A stretch of 64,000 nt of DNA from contig CAWEWG010000012.1 in assembly GCA_963812795.1 (NCBI GenBank), positions 62,001 through 126,000 of the forward strand, read 5' to 3'. This document shows positions 33,385 to 44,414 of this stretch, one piece after another (the first letter of the stretch is position 1; every line of letters begins with the position of its first letter). Source of the DNA: Hyphomicrobium_A sp963812795 (GTDB lineage: Bacteria > Pseudomonadota > Alphaproteobacteria > Rhizobiales > Hyphomicrobiaceae). Under the pieces are notes generated by a model. The model made no database searches, had not been told where the DNA came from, and worked only from the letters and a program-made list of their open reading frames with translations. A program made the position numbers and the translations under genes.

Positions 33385-33889
33385 GTTTGCCAGCCGCGAA
33401 CGCCTTTGCCTCGGCGGTGTCGGCGAGCATGGCGCTGACCTCGGCTTCGGCTGCGACCTTACCGTCGACCCGCGCTTCGCCGTAGAAGCGCCAGACACGG
33501 CCGCGGTTGCGGATCTTGCGCACGTGGTAGTGGAGTTGATCGCCCGGCAGCACCGGCTTGCGGAACTTGGCGCGGTCGATGGCCATGAAGTAGACGAGCT
33601 CGGCCCTGTAGTTCTCGCCGAGGCTGTGCACACACAGCGCTCCGGCCGTCTGCGCCAGGCCTTCGATGATGAGCACGCCGGGCATCACCGGATACTGCGG
33701 GAAGTGGCCCTGGAAGAACGGCTCGTTGATGGTGACGTTCTTGACGCCGATGCAGCTCTTGTCGCCGTCCATGTCGTAGATGCGGTCGAGCATCAGGAAC
33801 GGATAGCGATGCGGCAACAGCTTGAGGACGCGGATGATGTCCGCGGTGTCGAGCCCCGACTTCGCTTTGGTTTCAGCCATGTCGTTCAT
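33377..33889 (-). CDS. fabZ: 3-hydroxyacyl-ACP dehydratase FabZ
   Basis: Dehydrates beta-hydroxyacyl-ACP in fatty-acid elongation and shares its substrate pool with LpxA. The 170-residue hot-dog-fold protein has the catalytic His in LLPHRYPFLMLDRI and the Glu region in GHFPQYPVMPGVLIIEGLAQ. I chose ATG 33889; ATG 33880 (MAETKAKSG) is an alternative. Located between lpxD and lpxA as in most proteobacteria. Confidence 0.95.
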   Translation of the reverse strand: MNDMAETKAKSGLDTADIIRVLKLLPHRYPFLMLDRIYDMDGDKSCIGVKNVTINEPFFQGHFPQYPVMPGVLIIEGLAQTAGALCVHSLGENYRAELVYFMAIDRAKFRKPVLPGDQLHYHVRKIRNRGRVWRFYGEARVDGKVAAEAEVSAMLADTAEAKAFAAGKHG

Positions 33890-33942
33890 GTTACTTCGAC
33901 CCTCTACTCTGCCGGCGCTCGGCGCCCGACACATATGCGCAA

Positions 33943-34991
33943 CTAGCCCTCGTCCGCATCATCCTTGTCGCCGCGCTTGACCATGCGGGCGAGATAGGCG
34001 GACTCGCGGGCCCACTGGCTCAGAGGGCGCCCCGGCGTCCCGCCGATGCGGGCCCCCGGCGCAACATCCTTGGTCGGGTGGGCGGTGCCCGCAATCTGGG
34101 CGCCGGCGCCGATCTTGATGTGGCCCACTGCACCCGACTGGCCACCCATGACGACGAAATCGCCGAGCTCGGTAGAACCCGAGACACCGCTTTGGGCAAC
34201 CAGCACGCAATGCCTGCCAATCACGGCGTTGTGCCCGATTTGGACGAGATTATCAATTTTCGTGCCCTCGCCGATGATCGTGTCCTTAAGGGCGCCCCGA
34301 TCGACGGTCGAATTGGCGCCGATTTCCACGTCATCCTGGATAATCACCCGGCCGATCTGCGGCACCTTCAGGTGCCCGCGGGCGCTCATGGCGAAGCCGA
34401 AGCCGTCCTGGCCGATGCGCACGCCCGAATGGATAATGACCCGGTCGCCAACCAGGGCATGGGCAATGGTCGCCAGGGGGCCGATGTGGCTGTCGCGGCC
34501 GATGGTGACACGGTAGCCGATCACGGCGCCGGCGGCGATGCGCGTGCCGCGCCCGATGCGGGCCTCGGCGGCGATAACGGCCCCGGGCTCGACGATGACA
34601 CCCTCCTCCAGCTCGGCCGAGGGGTCGATCAACTCCCGGCCACCGCCGGGAGCGGTCTGCATGTGGCGCGAGTCCGGGTAGAACAGCATCAGCGCCTGCG
34701 CGAACCCGCGATAGGGATCGGGGGTGACGAGCCTTCCGGTTGTAGGGGAACGCGCTCGGCGAAGACAGGCAACACCAGGCAGGCGCCGGCGTGGGTCGCT
34801 TTCAGGCGGTCGGCATACTTGCGATTATTGAAGAACGTGAGGTCGCGCGGGCCCGCATCCGTGAGGGTGCGCACGTCCTCGATCATGGTCTCCGCGGCGG
34901 CGGACCCTGGCGCCAGCTCCGCGCCTGTCGCCTTGGCGACGTCCGCCAAGGTGAACGGCCCGGCCCGTTTGAAGAATCCGGGATGCTCCAT
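33943..34991 (-). CDS. lpxD: UDP-3-O-acylglucosamine N-acyltransferase, one-base frame break
   Basis: Third lipid A step. The N-terminal uridine-binding part (FFKRAGPFTLADVAKATGAE, RDLTFFNNRKYADRLKATHA) and the C-terminal hexapeptide-repeat domain (IGRGTRIAAGAVIGYRVTIG, NLVQIGHNAVIGRHCVLVAQ, SGVSGSTELGDFVVMGGQ) are in different frames. Adding one G to the run of four at 34745-34748 restores VPPTTGRLVTPDPYRGFAQA between them. As an essential gene with a homopolymer miscount, this is almost certainly a sequence error. I chose ATG 34991, which has GGAG upstream, over 35003. Confidence 0.93.
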
Positions 34992-35077
34992 GCCTCGCTC
35001 CATTTTTGCTTGGCGATGCACGGAGGCCGCCCTCCGCTACGCGTACGGAGGTCTTCTTAGCACCGAATGCGCGGCGA

Positions 35078-37434
35078 TTAGAACTTCGTCGCCGCGCCGA
35101 AGCGGAAGATCTGCTCGTCGTCGTAGGTCTCTTTGCTGAGAACCTTGGCGAGATCCATGCGGATCGGACCGACCGGCGAGGCCCACATCAAGCTGGCGCC
35201 GACCGACGAGCGGATGGACGAGCTGTCCTGCAAGCAGGCTTGCGCCGTCGACGGCGCACGATCCGAGGAGTGACTGCGCACTCCCGCCGGCATTCCATAG
35301 CGAGCCGGCGTCGGCAAACACGGCGCCGGAGATGCCCAGGTCATCCGGCACGAACGGAATGGGGAAGCGGACTTCCGCCGTCGTCGCCCAGTACATGGCG
35401 CCGCCGAGCGCGTCGCCCGTGCTTATGTCGCGCGGACCGTAGCCGGCGCGGTCGAAGCCGCGCACCGTCTCACCACCCTTGAAGAACAGGTCGATCAGGC
35501 GAACGTCCTCACCGCCCCAGCCGTTGATCGAGCCACCGATGGCGCGGGCGACGAAGGTGATGTTGTCGGTGATCGGGTAATAGCCGCGCGCTTCGGCCGC
35601 GAAGCTGATGTACTGCACGTCGCCGCCGAGACCGGCGAAGTCGGTGCCCGCCTGGAACCACAGACCCTTGGTCGGGTTCTTGGCGTCGTTGCGCAGGTCG
35701 TAGGTGAGCGTCGTGCCGACCAACGAGGTGTACGACGTACCCGTCGGCGTCCTGGATGGCCAACGAAGCGCCCGGGACCACGTCGAAGATCTCGTCGCGC
35801 GAGACCGTGTAGTTGGTCTGCATCCACAGTTTCTCGGACAGCGGGAAGCCGAGGCGCACGCTGCCGCCCGTACGACGGCTGTTGAAGCCCGACTGGCTGC
35901 TCTGATCGACCTCCTTGTGGAAGAGGTCGAAGCCGGCCGCGAGGTTGCGGTCGAGGAAACGCGGCTCGGTGAAGCTGAGGTTCACCTGCAAGCGCTCGAG
36001 CGAGCCGGAAAGCTGCAGGCGCAGGAACTGGCCGTTGCCCATCAGGTTGCGCTCGGTGATGCTCACATCGCCGATGACGCCTTCAGCCGTCGAGTAGCCG
36101 GCGCCGAAGGACAGCTCGCCCGTCGAATTTTCGACCAGCTCCACGTCGAGCACGACGCGATCCTGGGCGCTGCCGGGGCGGCGCTTCACTTCCACGTTCT
36201 TGAACAGGCCGAGATTGGTCAGGCGCTTCTTCGCCTGATCGACCATCAGCGGGTTGTATGCGTCGCCCTCGGCCACCTTGAACTCGCGCCGGATGACGTA
36301 GTCCTTGGTGCGCGTGTTGCCGGAGATGTTGATGCGCTCGACGTAGATGCGCGGGCCTTCTTCGATGACGTAGTTGAGCGAGATCTTGCGCGTCACCGGG
36401 TCGGGCACGGCCTGCGGGCGAACGCGCGCGAAGGCATATCCATCGTCCGACACCGCCGAGGTCAGCTTCTCGACCGATTTGTCGATGAGGTTGGCGTTGT
36501 AGGTGTCGCCCTCGTCGGTGAGGAGATCGCTCTTGAACTTACCCGGCTCGATGGCCGCAACCGTGCTTTCGATGTTGATGCCGCCGAACTCGTAAGCTTC
36601 GCCTTCCTCGATCGAGTAGGTGATGAAGAAGCCCGAGCCGTCACGATCGAGCTCGGCGTTGGCGGCCGTCACTTGCACGTCGGCATAGCCGTTCTTCAGG
36701 TAGTACTGGCGGATGAGCTCGCGATCGAGGCTCATGCGGTCGGGATCGTAGACGGCGGTGCCCTTGAGGAAGTCGAACCAGCCCTTCTCGGTCGTCGATA
36801 CGACGTCGCGCAATTGGCTGTCGGAGAAGGCGTGGTTGCCGACGAAGTGGATGCCCTTCACCTTGGTGGCGGCGCCTTCGTTGATCTCGAAGACGAGGTT
36901 CACGCGGTCCTGCTCGAGCTCGATGATCTTCGGCTCGATGGTGGCGGCGTAGCGGCCCTGGCGGCGGTAGACGTCGAGCACGCGCTGCACGTCGGCCTGG
37001 ACGCGGGCGCGGGTAAACACCGAGCGCGGCTTCAACTGCACTTCGTTGCGTATCGTCTCGGTGTCGATCTCGCTGTTACCTTCGAAGGCAACCTGGTTGA
37101 TCACGGGGTTCTCGACGACGGTGACGATGATGTCGGCGCCGGAGCGGTCGACACGCACGTCGGAGAACAGACCCGTGGCGAACAGCGCCTTGATGGAGCC
37201 GTCAACCTTGGCGGCGTCGTAGGCGTCGCCGACGGAGAATTGGAGGTAGGAGCGAACCGTCTCCGGCTCGACGCGCCGGTTGCCCGTCACGTTGATGGCG
37301 CGAATTGAGGCACCCTGGGCTTGGGCACTTATGGAGAACAACACGCCGCTGACGCACGTCATCCCCGATGAGATGACCGCCAGTAGCATCAGAAGGCGAC
37401 AGACTCTCACCGCAATGGCTGGAACTAGAGGCAT
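35078..37434 (-). CDS. bamA: Outer-membrane protein assembly factor BamA, two frame breaks
   Basis: Folds and inserts beta-barrels into the outer membrane. It has a signal peptide (LLMLLAVISSGMTCVSGVLF..AQA) and five POTRA domains (INVTGNRRVEPETVRSYLQF; NQVAFEGNSEIDTETIRNEV; VKGIHFVGNHAFSDSQLRDV; FGGINIESTVAAIEPGKF; VERINISGNTRTKDYVIRRE). A 16-strand barrel follows, with GGETVRGFDRAGYGPRD and a terminal Phe (FRFGAATKF). Removing one C from the CCC at 35740-35742 and adding one base near 35254 gives a continuous product of about 785 residues. Both breaks are in base runs and are probably errors. Confidence 0.94.
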
Positions 37435-37642
37435 TCGTGACTATGCCCTCGATGTGCCGAATTCCCCCTCGGTTTGCGGGCCCCGTCGGCTTCGGGCCAC
37501 CGCACCGTAATGACTAACACGCGCGCTCCGGAATCTGCCTACTAGGCCTGATTCTTCTTGTTAGCGCACCCCCTGTGTAAATCCGTTCTTAACGATTCAA
37601 AGGAGCCCGTGGAAGTGGCAAGATTACGTCACTGAATCCATT

Positions 37643-38803
37643 TCAGCCGGCCCCGGTCCATCCCCGCCACACCCGCAATAAATCGTTCAAATTCACGTAC
37701 ACCATGAGCATCAGGACCAGGGCGACACCGATCTGGAATCCGATCTCCTGCATGCGCCGGCTCATGGGTCGCCGGAGCACCCCTTCGATGGCGTAATAAA
37801 CAAGATGTCCACCGTCTAGCACCGGGATCGGCAGCAGGTTCAGGAAGCCGATATTGGCCGAGATGAAGGCGATCCAGCGCAGCATCGGCTCGATACCGCC
37901 TTCCGCCACCTTGGCGGTGACCTGCGCCATGAGGATCGGGCCGCCCATCTGGTCGGCCGCCTGGCGCTGCGTGATGATGTCGCCGATGCCCTGCAGGGTA
38001 TGCGCGATATTCGTGTAGGTTTCGCGCACACCGAGCCGTAAGGCCTCGAAAATGCCTACGGATTTCGCCTGCTGGTAGCCCGCCGTGGTGGCCGGCGAGA
38101 TGCCGATCAGGCCGCGCCGGAAGGTGCCGCCGAAGGTATCGGGCTGCTCGCGCACCTCGGGCGTGACCTCGACCGACAGCTTCTCGCCGCCGCGATCGAG
38201 ATTGAAGCGCAAGGGACGGCCGCCATTCATGCCGACGATGCGCTGGACGTCCTCGAACCCTTCGACCGTCCAGCCATCGATGCCGGTGATCACGTCGCCG
38301 GGCCTGAGGCCGGCGGCCGCGGCCGGCATGCCCGCCTTCACCTCACCCACGGTGGGGGTGATCGTGCGCACCCCGTAGGTGGCATTGACGGCGGCGTAAA
38401 CCATTACCGCCAATATGAAATTTGCTAGCGGGCCGGCGGCGACCACGGCCGCGCGCTGCCACAGCGGCTTGTTCTGGAAGGCCCCCTTGCGCTCCGCGTC
38501 GGTCATGCGCTCGAGCGCGTCCGCGGAAGGCTGGCTGGCGGCATTCTCATCGTCGACGAACTTCACGTAGCCGCCGAGCGGGATCCAGGCAAAGCGCCAG
38601 CGCGTGCCCTTGCGGTCGGTGAAGCCGAAGATCTCTTTGCCAAAGCCGATCGAGAACGTCTTGACCGTCACGCCGCACCAGCGCGCGACGATGAAATGCC
38701 CGAACTCGTGGACGAAAACCACGACGGTCAGCACCAAGAGGAACTGCAGGATGGTCAGAAGCACCCCGGGGGTCGAGGTGACGAGGTTCGCCAGCGTCAG
38801 CAT
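37643..38803 (-). CDS. rseP: RseP-family site-2 intramembrane metalloprotease
   Basis: 386 residues. HEFGH in VVFVHEFGHFIVARWCGV binds zinc, NLLPIPVLDGGHL supplies the third ligand, and one PDZ domain (ITPTVGEVKAGMPAAAAG, LRPGDVITGIDGW) lies between membrane helices. It cleaves membrane-bound anti-sigma factors and leftover signal peptides. It lies between dxr and bamA as usual. The 208-base gap to bamA (37435-37642) holds no gene; an AAAGGAG lies there on the plus strand only. Confidence 0.95.
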   Translation of the reverse strand: MLTLANLVTSTPGVLLTILQFLLVLTVVVFVHEFGHFIVARWCGVTVKTFSIGFGKEIFGFTDRKGTRWRFAWIPLGGYVKFVDDENAASQPSADALERMTDAERKGAFQNKPLWQRAAVVAAGPLANFILAVMVYAAVNATYGVRTITPTVGEVKAGMPAAAAGLRPGDVITGIDGWTVEGFEDVQRIVGMNGGRPLRFNLDRGGEKLSVEVTPEVREQPDTFGGTFRRGLIGISPATTAGYQQAKSVGIFEALRLGVRETYTNIAHTLQGIGDIITQRQAADQMGGPILMAQVTAKVAEGGIEPMLRWIAFISANIGFLNLLPIPVLDGGHLVYYAIEGVLRRPMSRRMQEIGFQIGVALVLMLMVYVNLNDLLRVWRGWTGAG

Positions 38804-38925
38804 CGGTCTCCTATCGGCCGAGGGTCATGCGGGGGTCGAGCCGCTATAAGCCCGCGTATCCATTGATGATCCGTGAGAAAAACGGCAATTTCGGCGCTCA
38901 TCCCCAGCTGTTGCGGGTCGTCCGC

Positions 38926-40179
38926 CTACACATAGCGACCAAGCATCGATTGTGCCAGACGGCGAGCCTCGGCGACGGCGGCGAGGATATCGCCGAGCGT
39001 GTTGGCCGGGGCGATCAGCCCGCGACCCTGCGCCGCCTCGAGGGTATCGGCGGCGTTGCGGGCAATATCGAGAAAACCGATGCGCCGAGCAAGGAAGGCC
39101 TCCACCGCCACCTCGTTGGCGGCGCTGAGGATCGCCGGCGCCGTGCCGCCCAGCCCGAGGGCGTCGCGGGCGATGGTTAACGCCGGAAAGCGCAGCTCGT
39201 CGGGCGCTTCGAAGCTCAGGCTGCCGATGGCGGCGAGGTCGAGGCGCGGCGTCGGCGTCGTCATGCGCAGCGGCCATGACAGCGCCAGGGCGATGGGCGT
39301 GCGCATGTCGGGGCACGCCATCTGGGCGAGAACCGAGCCATCCGTGTAGCTGACGAGGCAGTGCACGATCGACTGGGGATGGATGACGACGCCGAGTTGC
39401 CCGGCGCTGACCGGGAACAGGTGATAGGCCTCGATCAGCTCCAGCCCCTTGTTCATCAAGGTCGCGGAATCGATGGTGATCTTGGCGCCCATCGACCAGT
39501 TGGGATGGCGCAGCGCCTGCTCCGGCGTCGCCTCCCGCAACTGCTCCAGGCTCCAGGTGCGGAACGGCCCGCCCGAAGCGGTGAGGACAATGCGCTCGAT
39601 ACTCTCGGGCGCCGCCCCGGCCAGCGCCTGCAGGCAGGCGGAGTGCTCGCTGTCGACGGGCAGCAGCTCGGTGCCGGCATCGGCGACGGCGGCCATGAAC
39701 ACGTCGCCGGCGGAGACGAGGCACTCCTTGTTGGCCAAGGCGACCCGCCGTCCTTGGCGTGCCGCTTCGAAGGTCGGCTCGAGCCCGGCGGCGCCGACGA
39801 TGGCGGCCATGACGCAATCGGCGGGCTCCGCCGCGGCAGCAATGACCGCCGCGGGGCCGGCGGCCGCCTCGATGCCGGAGCCGGCGAGCGCCGACCGCAA
39901 CTCTTCGAAGAGTGCCGGATCGCCGATCACGGCGAGACGGGCGCGGGTGGCGCGCGCCGCCTCCGCCAGCGCCGCGACATTGCTCTGCGCGGTGAGCGCG
40001 ACGATCTCGAAGGCCTCGGGGTTGCGCTGCACGAGGTCAAGCGTGCTCTTGCCGATGGAGCCGGTCGCACCGAGCACCGTCAGCGAGCGGCGCGCCACGC
40101 CGGCGCCGTTGGTCGGCGAGACGGCGGCCGCAACTGTCTTCGCCATCCCCGCTCGCGGGCCTCTGCGTGGCGCTTGCAT
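38926..40179 (-). CDS. dxr: 1-deoxy-D-xylulose-5-phosphate reductoisomerase
   Basis: First committed step of the MEP isoprenoid pathway, feeding undecaprenyl phosphate. 417 residues with an NADPH site TVLGATGSIGKSTLDLVQRN, ALANKECLVSAG, the metal-binding LPVDSEHSACLQ, TASGGPFRTW and ATLMNKGLELIEA. ATG 40179 follows the cdsA TAG directly with no spacing; MAKTV at 40146 is an alternative start. The first 30 residues are unlike other family members. Confidence 0.95.
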   Translation of the reverse strand: MQAPRRGPRAGMAKTVAAAVSPTNGAGVARRSLTVLGATGSIGKSTLDLVQRNPEAFEIVALTAQSNVAALAEAARATRARLAVIGDPALFEELRSALAGSGIEAAAGPAAVIAAAAEPADCVMAAIVGAAGLEPTFEAARQGRRVALANKECLVSAGDVFMAAVADAGTELLPVDSEHSACLQALAGAAPESIERIVLTASGGPFRTWSLEQLREATPEQALRHPNWSMGAKITIDSATLMNKGLELIEAYHLFPVSAGQLGVVIHPQSIVHCLVSYTDGSVLAQMACPDMRTPIALALSWPLRMTTPTPRLDLAAIGSLSFEAPDELRFPALTIARDALGLGGTAPAILSAANEVAVEAFLARRIGFLDIARNAADTLEAAQGRGLIAPANTLGDILAAVAEARRLAQSMLGRYV

Positions 40180-41043
40180 CTAGACGCCGAACAAGAGGGC
40201 GCGCGCGGGTGCGTGCGGATCGATGGCGAGCGCCAGCAGCGCGGCGGCGACAGCTGCGGCGACGATGCTGTCCATGCGGTCCATGAAGCCGCCATGGCCG
40301 GGGATGAGATCGCTCGCATCCTTGAGGTTGAACAATCGCTTCAGCGCCGATTCCGCCAGGTCGCCGGCCTGCGCGACGAAGGCCAGCGCCACCCCGACGA
40401 GGATGAGCCGCAGGGGGGCGACCTCGGGCTCGAGCACGGCGAATATCGCGCCGGCGGCGGCGCCGGCGGTGAGCGCACCGGCAAAGCCCGCCCATGTCTT
40501 GTTGGGCGATACGCGCGGCCATAGCTTGGGCCCGCCGATGCTACGCCCGGCGGCGTAAGCGGCCGTGTCGGACGCCCAGACGACGGCGAAGACGAACAGC
40601 ACGGCCGTAAAGCCGAAGGGCTCGTCGCTACGCAGCCATAGCAGCGCCACGGCCGGCAGGCCGACGTAGAATACGCCGAGCCCCGACAGCCGGGCGCCGC
40701 GCCCGATATAGAGCGGGATGAGCGTGATGGCGGCGATGACGAGCACGGCGAGCGCGAGCGCAGCATAGCCGGCGGCGGCAAGCACGATCGCGGCGGTCAC
40801 GCCAATGGCATGCAGGAAAAACCCGAGGTCGAAGGTGGCGCCGCGCACCAGGCGCCCCCACTCCCAACTGATCACCAGCGCGCAGACGAGGATGAGCAGC
40901 GCGAAGGGCAGCGGCCCGGCGTAGGTGAGCAGAAACGCGACCGTCGCCAGCACGGCGCCGGAGATCAGCCGCAGCTTCAGGTTGCTCGACAGCCAGGGCG
41001 TACTGCCGCCGTCCGTCTCGGAAGCCACCACGTTGTCGGGCAT
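40180..41043 (-). CDS. cdsA: Phosphatidate cytidylyltransferase
   Basis: Makes CDP-diacylglycerol for phospholipid synthesis. 287 residues with about eight membrane helices (LISGAVLATVAFLLTYAGPL; PFALLILVCALVISWEWGRL) and the C-terminal signature: SDTAAYAAGRSIGGPKLWPR, VSPNKTWAGFAGAL, and DLIPGHGGFMDRMDS. ATG 41043 is 8 bases after the uppS stop. Confidence 0.95.
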   Translation of the reverse strand: MPDNVVASETDGGSTPWLSSNLKLRLISGAVLATVAFLLTYAGPLPFALLILVCALVISWEWGRLVRGATFDLGFFLHAIGVTAAIVLAAAGYAALALAVLVIAAITLIPLYIGRGARLSGLGVFYVGLPAVALLWLRSDEPFGFTAVLFVFAVVWASDTAAYAAGRSIGGPKLWPRVSPNKTWAGFAGALTAGAAAGAIFAVLEPEVAPLRLILVGVALAFVAQAGDLAESALKRLFNLKDASDLIPGHGGFMDRMDSIVAAAVAAALLALAIDPHAPARALLFGV

Positions 41044-41051
41044 GGCTTCCC

Positions 41052-41810
41052 TCACATGATCGATTGCTTGGAGCGGCCGCCGAAGCGGCGCTCGCGCTCG
41101 CGGAAGCGGGCGATGGCTTCCTCGAGCAGCTCGCGGCCGAAGTCCGGCCAGTAGGCGTCGAGAAACACGAACTCCGTATAGGCGCACTGCCAGAGCAGGA
41201 AGTTGGAGATGCGCATCTCGCCGCTGGTGCGGATGAGCAAATCGGGATCGGGGATGCCGGCCGTATCGAGCGCGCCCGACAGTGCGCCAACGTCGATGTC
41301 CTGCGGCTTCATCGTGCCGGCGGCGACCTTCTCGGCGAGCGCGCGCGCCGCCTTGGCGATTTCGGCGCGAGCGCCGTAGTTGAAGGCGATGACGAGGTTG
41401 ATCGCCTGGTTATCGCGCGTCAGCTCCACCGCCTCGTCGATGAGCGTCATCAACTCGGATTCGACGTTCGTGCGCTCGCCGATGACGCGGATCTTGACGC
41501 CGTTCTGGTGCAGCTCGGCGAGGTCGCGGCGGATGAAGCGCTTCATCAGCCCCATGAGATCGTCGATCTCGTCGGCCGGCCGCGACCAGTTCTCGGACGA
41601 GAAGCTGTAGAGCGTCAGGTAGGGAATGCCGAGCTCGATCGCCGCGCGCACCGTGCGGCGCACTGCGTCGACGCCGTTGCGATGACCGACGGCGCGTGGC
41701 AGCCCGTGCTTGCTGGCCCAGCGCCCGTTTCCGTCCATGATGATGGCGACGTGACGCGGCGGGGCGTCGGCACGCTCGGGCGCGGCTGGCTGCTGCTTGG
41801 TGTCCGTCAC
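41052..41810 (-). CDS. uppS: Undecaprenyl pyrophosphate synthase (cis-prenyltransferase)
   Basis: Builds the C55 lipid carrier for cell-wall and O-antigen synthesis. 252 residues; IIMDGNGRWASKHGLPRAVG holds the catalytic Asp, with LTLYSFSSENWSRP, AFNYGARAEI and LLIRTSGEMRISNFLLWQ. The start is GTG 41810; the N-terminal 18 residues are weakly conserved. Between frr and cdsA. Confidence 0.95.
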   Translation of the reverse strand: MTDTKQQPAAPERADAPPRHVAIIMDGNGRWASKHGLPRAVGHRNGVDAVRRTVRAAIELGIPYLTLYSFSSENWSRPADEIDDLMGLMKRFIRRDLAELHQNGVKIRVIGERTNVESELMTLIDEAVELTRDNQAINLVIAFNYGARAEIAKAARALAEKVAAGTMKPQDIDVGALSGALDTAGIPDPDLLIRTSGEMRISNFLLWQCAYTEFVFLDAYWPDFGRELLEEAIARFRERERRFGGRSKQSIM

Positions 41811-41880
41811 CGGGGCGAGGCTTTCGGTTGCATGGGGCGCGACACCGAGAATAGCGGCAATGCCGCCGTTCTCAAAGGCT

Positions 41881-42444
41881 TCAGACCTTGTGGATCTCGG
41901 CCTCTTTGACGGCCAGGGTCTCGTCGATCTCCTTAATCAGCTTGTCGGTCAGCTCCTGCACCTTGGCGGAGGATTTGTGGTGGTCGTCCTGGCTCATCTT
42001 GCCGTCCTTCTCCAGCTTCTTGAGAAGATCCATGCCCTCGCGGCGTACATTGCGCACGGCGACGCGGCCATGCTCGGCGTACTTGTGGGCGAGTTTGGCG
42101 AGCTCGGTGCGGCGGTCGGCGGTGAGCATCGGGATCGGCAGCCGAAGCAGGGCGCCGTCGATGATCGGGTTCAATCCGAGGTTCGCCTCGCGGATCGCCT
42201 TGTCGACGGCCTGCACGTTGCTCTTGTCCCAGACCATCACCGAGATGGTGCGCGGCTCAGGCACCGACACGGTCGCCACCTGATTGATCGGCATCTTCGA
42301 GCCGTAGACGCTGACCTGGATCGGATCGAGCAGGTGGGCGCTGGCGCGGCCGGTGCGCAAGCCCGACAGCTCGCGCTTCAGTACTTCCATGGAGCCGCGC
42401 ATGCGGCGTTCCATATCGTTGATGTCAAACGAACCGCTGGCCAT
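41881..42444 (-). CDS. frr: Ribosome recycling factor
   Basis: Splits post-termination ribosomes together with EF-G. 187 residues, normal length, with LRTGRASAHLLDPIQVSVYG, VPEPRTISVMVWDKS, LRLPIPMLTADRRTELAK and KYAEHGRVAVRNVRREGMD. GGAG six bases before the ATG. Directly after pyrH. Confidence 0.97.
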   Translation of the reverse strand: MASGSFDINDMERRMRGSMEVLKRELSGLRTGRASAHLLDPIQVSVYGSKMPINQVATVSVPEPRTISVMVWDKSNVQAVDKAIREANLGLNPIIDGALLRLPIPMLTADRRTELAKLAHKYAEHGRVAVRNVRREGMDLLKKLEKDGKMSQDDHHKSSAKVQELTDKLIKEIDETLAVKEAEIHKV

Positions 42445-42541
42445 GGTGGTCTCCTTCGGCGCTGCGGGCGGGAGCGCGTGCGGCCGCCGCGAGCGTGGCA
42501 GTCAAACATGATCGCCGACAGGCGCTAACGGCCGGTGCCGC

Positions 42542-43279
<738 letters not shown>

Positions 43280-43364
43280 AACCGCCTCCTCGTTCCGCCG
43301 CGGTTGGCCGGGGCGCCGCAGGCCGGCCGGCCGCTCTAAGTAGCACACGACGGGGATTTGCCTA

Positions 43365-43391
43365 GAGCGCGCCCCTTGCCAGGGCGCGCTC
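43365..43391 (-). terminator. Stem-loop between tsf and pyrH
   Basis: A perfect 10-base stem GAGCGCGCCC (43365-43374) and GGGCGCGCTC (43382-43391) with a seven-base loop, just after the tsf stop. No clear T run follows, so it may be a partial terminator or a processing site between rpsB-tsf and pyrH-frr. Confidence 0.55.
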
Positions 43392-43403
43392 CGGTTTCGT
43401 TGA

Positions 43404-44331
43404 CTAGTTGGAGGCTCCGACCGCCGCGGCAACCTCGGCGGCGAAGTCGTCTTCCTTCTTCTCGATGCCCTCGCCCAGCGCGAAGCGCACAAAGCCGGTG
43501 AGCTTGATGGGGCCGCCCACCTTGCCTTCGGCGTCCTTGAGGGCCTGCGTCACGCTCTTGGAAGGATCGTGGATGTAGACCTGCTCCAGCAGACAGTTGT
43601 CCTTGCCGTAGCTTTTGAGGCCGCTGGCGACGATCTTCTCGATCACCTGCGGGGGCTTGCCCTGGTTCTTGTCGGCGAGGATCGCCTTCTCGCGCGCCAG
43701 CGTCTCGGCCGGCACGCCGGCGAGATCGAGGGCAACGGGATTGGTGGCGGCGACATGCATGGCGAGCTGGCGGGCGAGAGCTCCGAGCTCGTCGGTGTTC
43801 TTGCCGGAAGATTTCGAGCGCCACGAGCACGCCGATCTTGCCGAGGCCGGGGGCCACCTGGCTATGCACGTAGGAGCCGACGACACCCTCGGGCACCTGC
43901 AGCGTCGCCGTGCGGCGCAAGCTCATGTTCTCGCCGATGGTGGCGATCAGCTCCTTCACCTGGTCCTCGACGGTGATCTTCTTGCCGGGATAGGTCGTGG
44001 CCAGCAGCTTGGCGACGTCGCCGCCGGCCTTGCCGGCCAGCGCGGCGATGTTCGTCACCATTTCCTGGAACTGCTCGTTGCGGGCGACGAAGTCGGTCTC
44101 CGAGTTGACCTCGACGACCGAGCCGGACTTGCCCGCCACGTTGATGCCGATGAGGCCCTCGGCGGCAATGCGCCCGGCCTTCTTGGCGGCCTTCGACAGA
44201 CCCTTCTTGCGCAGCCAGTCGATGGCGGCCTCGATGTCGCCTTTGACCTCGGTGAGGGCCGCCTTGCAGTCCATCATGCCGGCGCCGGTCTTGTCGCGCA
44301 GTTCCTTCACGAGACTCGCGGAAATCGTCAT
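43404..44331 (-). CDS. tsf: Elongation factor Ts, one-base frame break
   Basis: Nucleotide exchange factor for EF-Tu. The N-terminal UBA-like part and core (LVKELRDKTGAGMMDCKAAL, VVEVNSETDFVARNEQFQEM, LRRTATLQVPEGVVGSYVHS) are in one frame. After VALE the remaining 150 or so residues (SSGKNTDELGALARQLAMHV, KSYGKDNCLLEQVYIHDPSK) are in another. Removing one T from the TTT at 43812-43814 joins them into 308 residues, the normal length. The gene is essential, so a homopolymer error is the best explanation. Confidence 0.95.
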
Positions 44332-44414
44332 GTCTCAGCTCATTGCTTGGCAGGCGCGTCGTGGCGCCCGCGGGTTGACTGGAGGCCGAAGCCGCCGCCG
44401 CAGCGGCAGCCTTC

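Noticed and set aside
35704..37308. A 534-codon plus-strand open frame
   Set aside because: Antisense to the bamA POTRA region; composition is that of a shadow frame.
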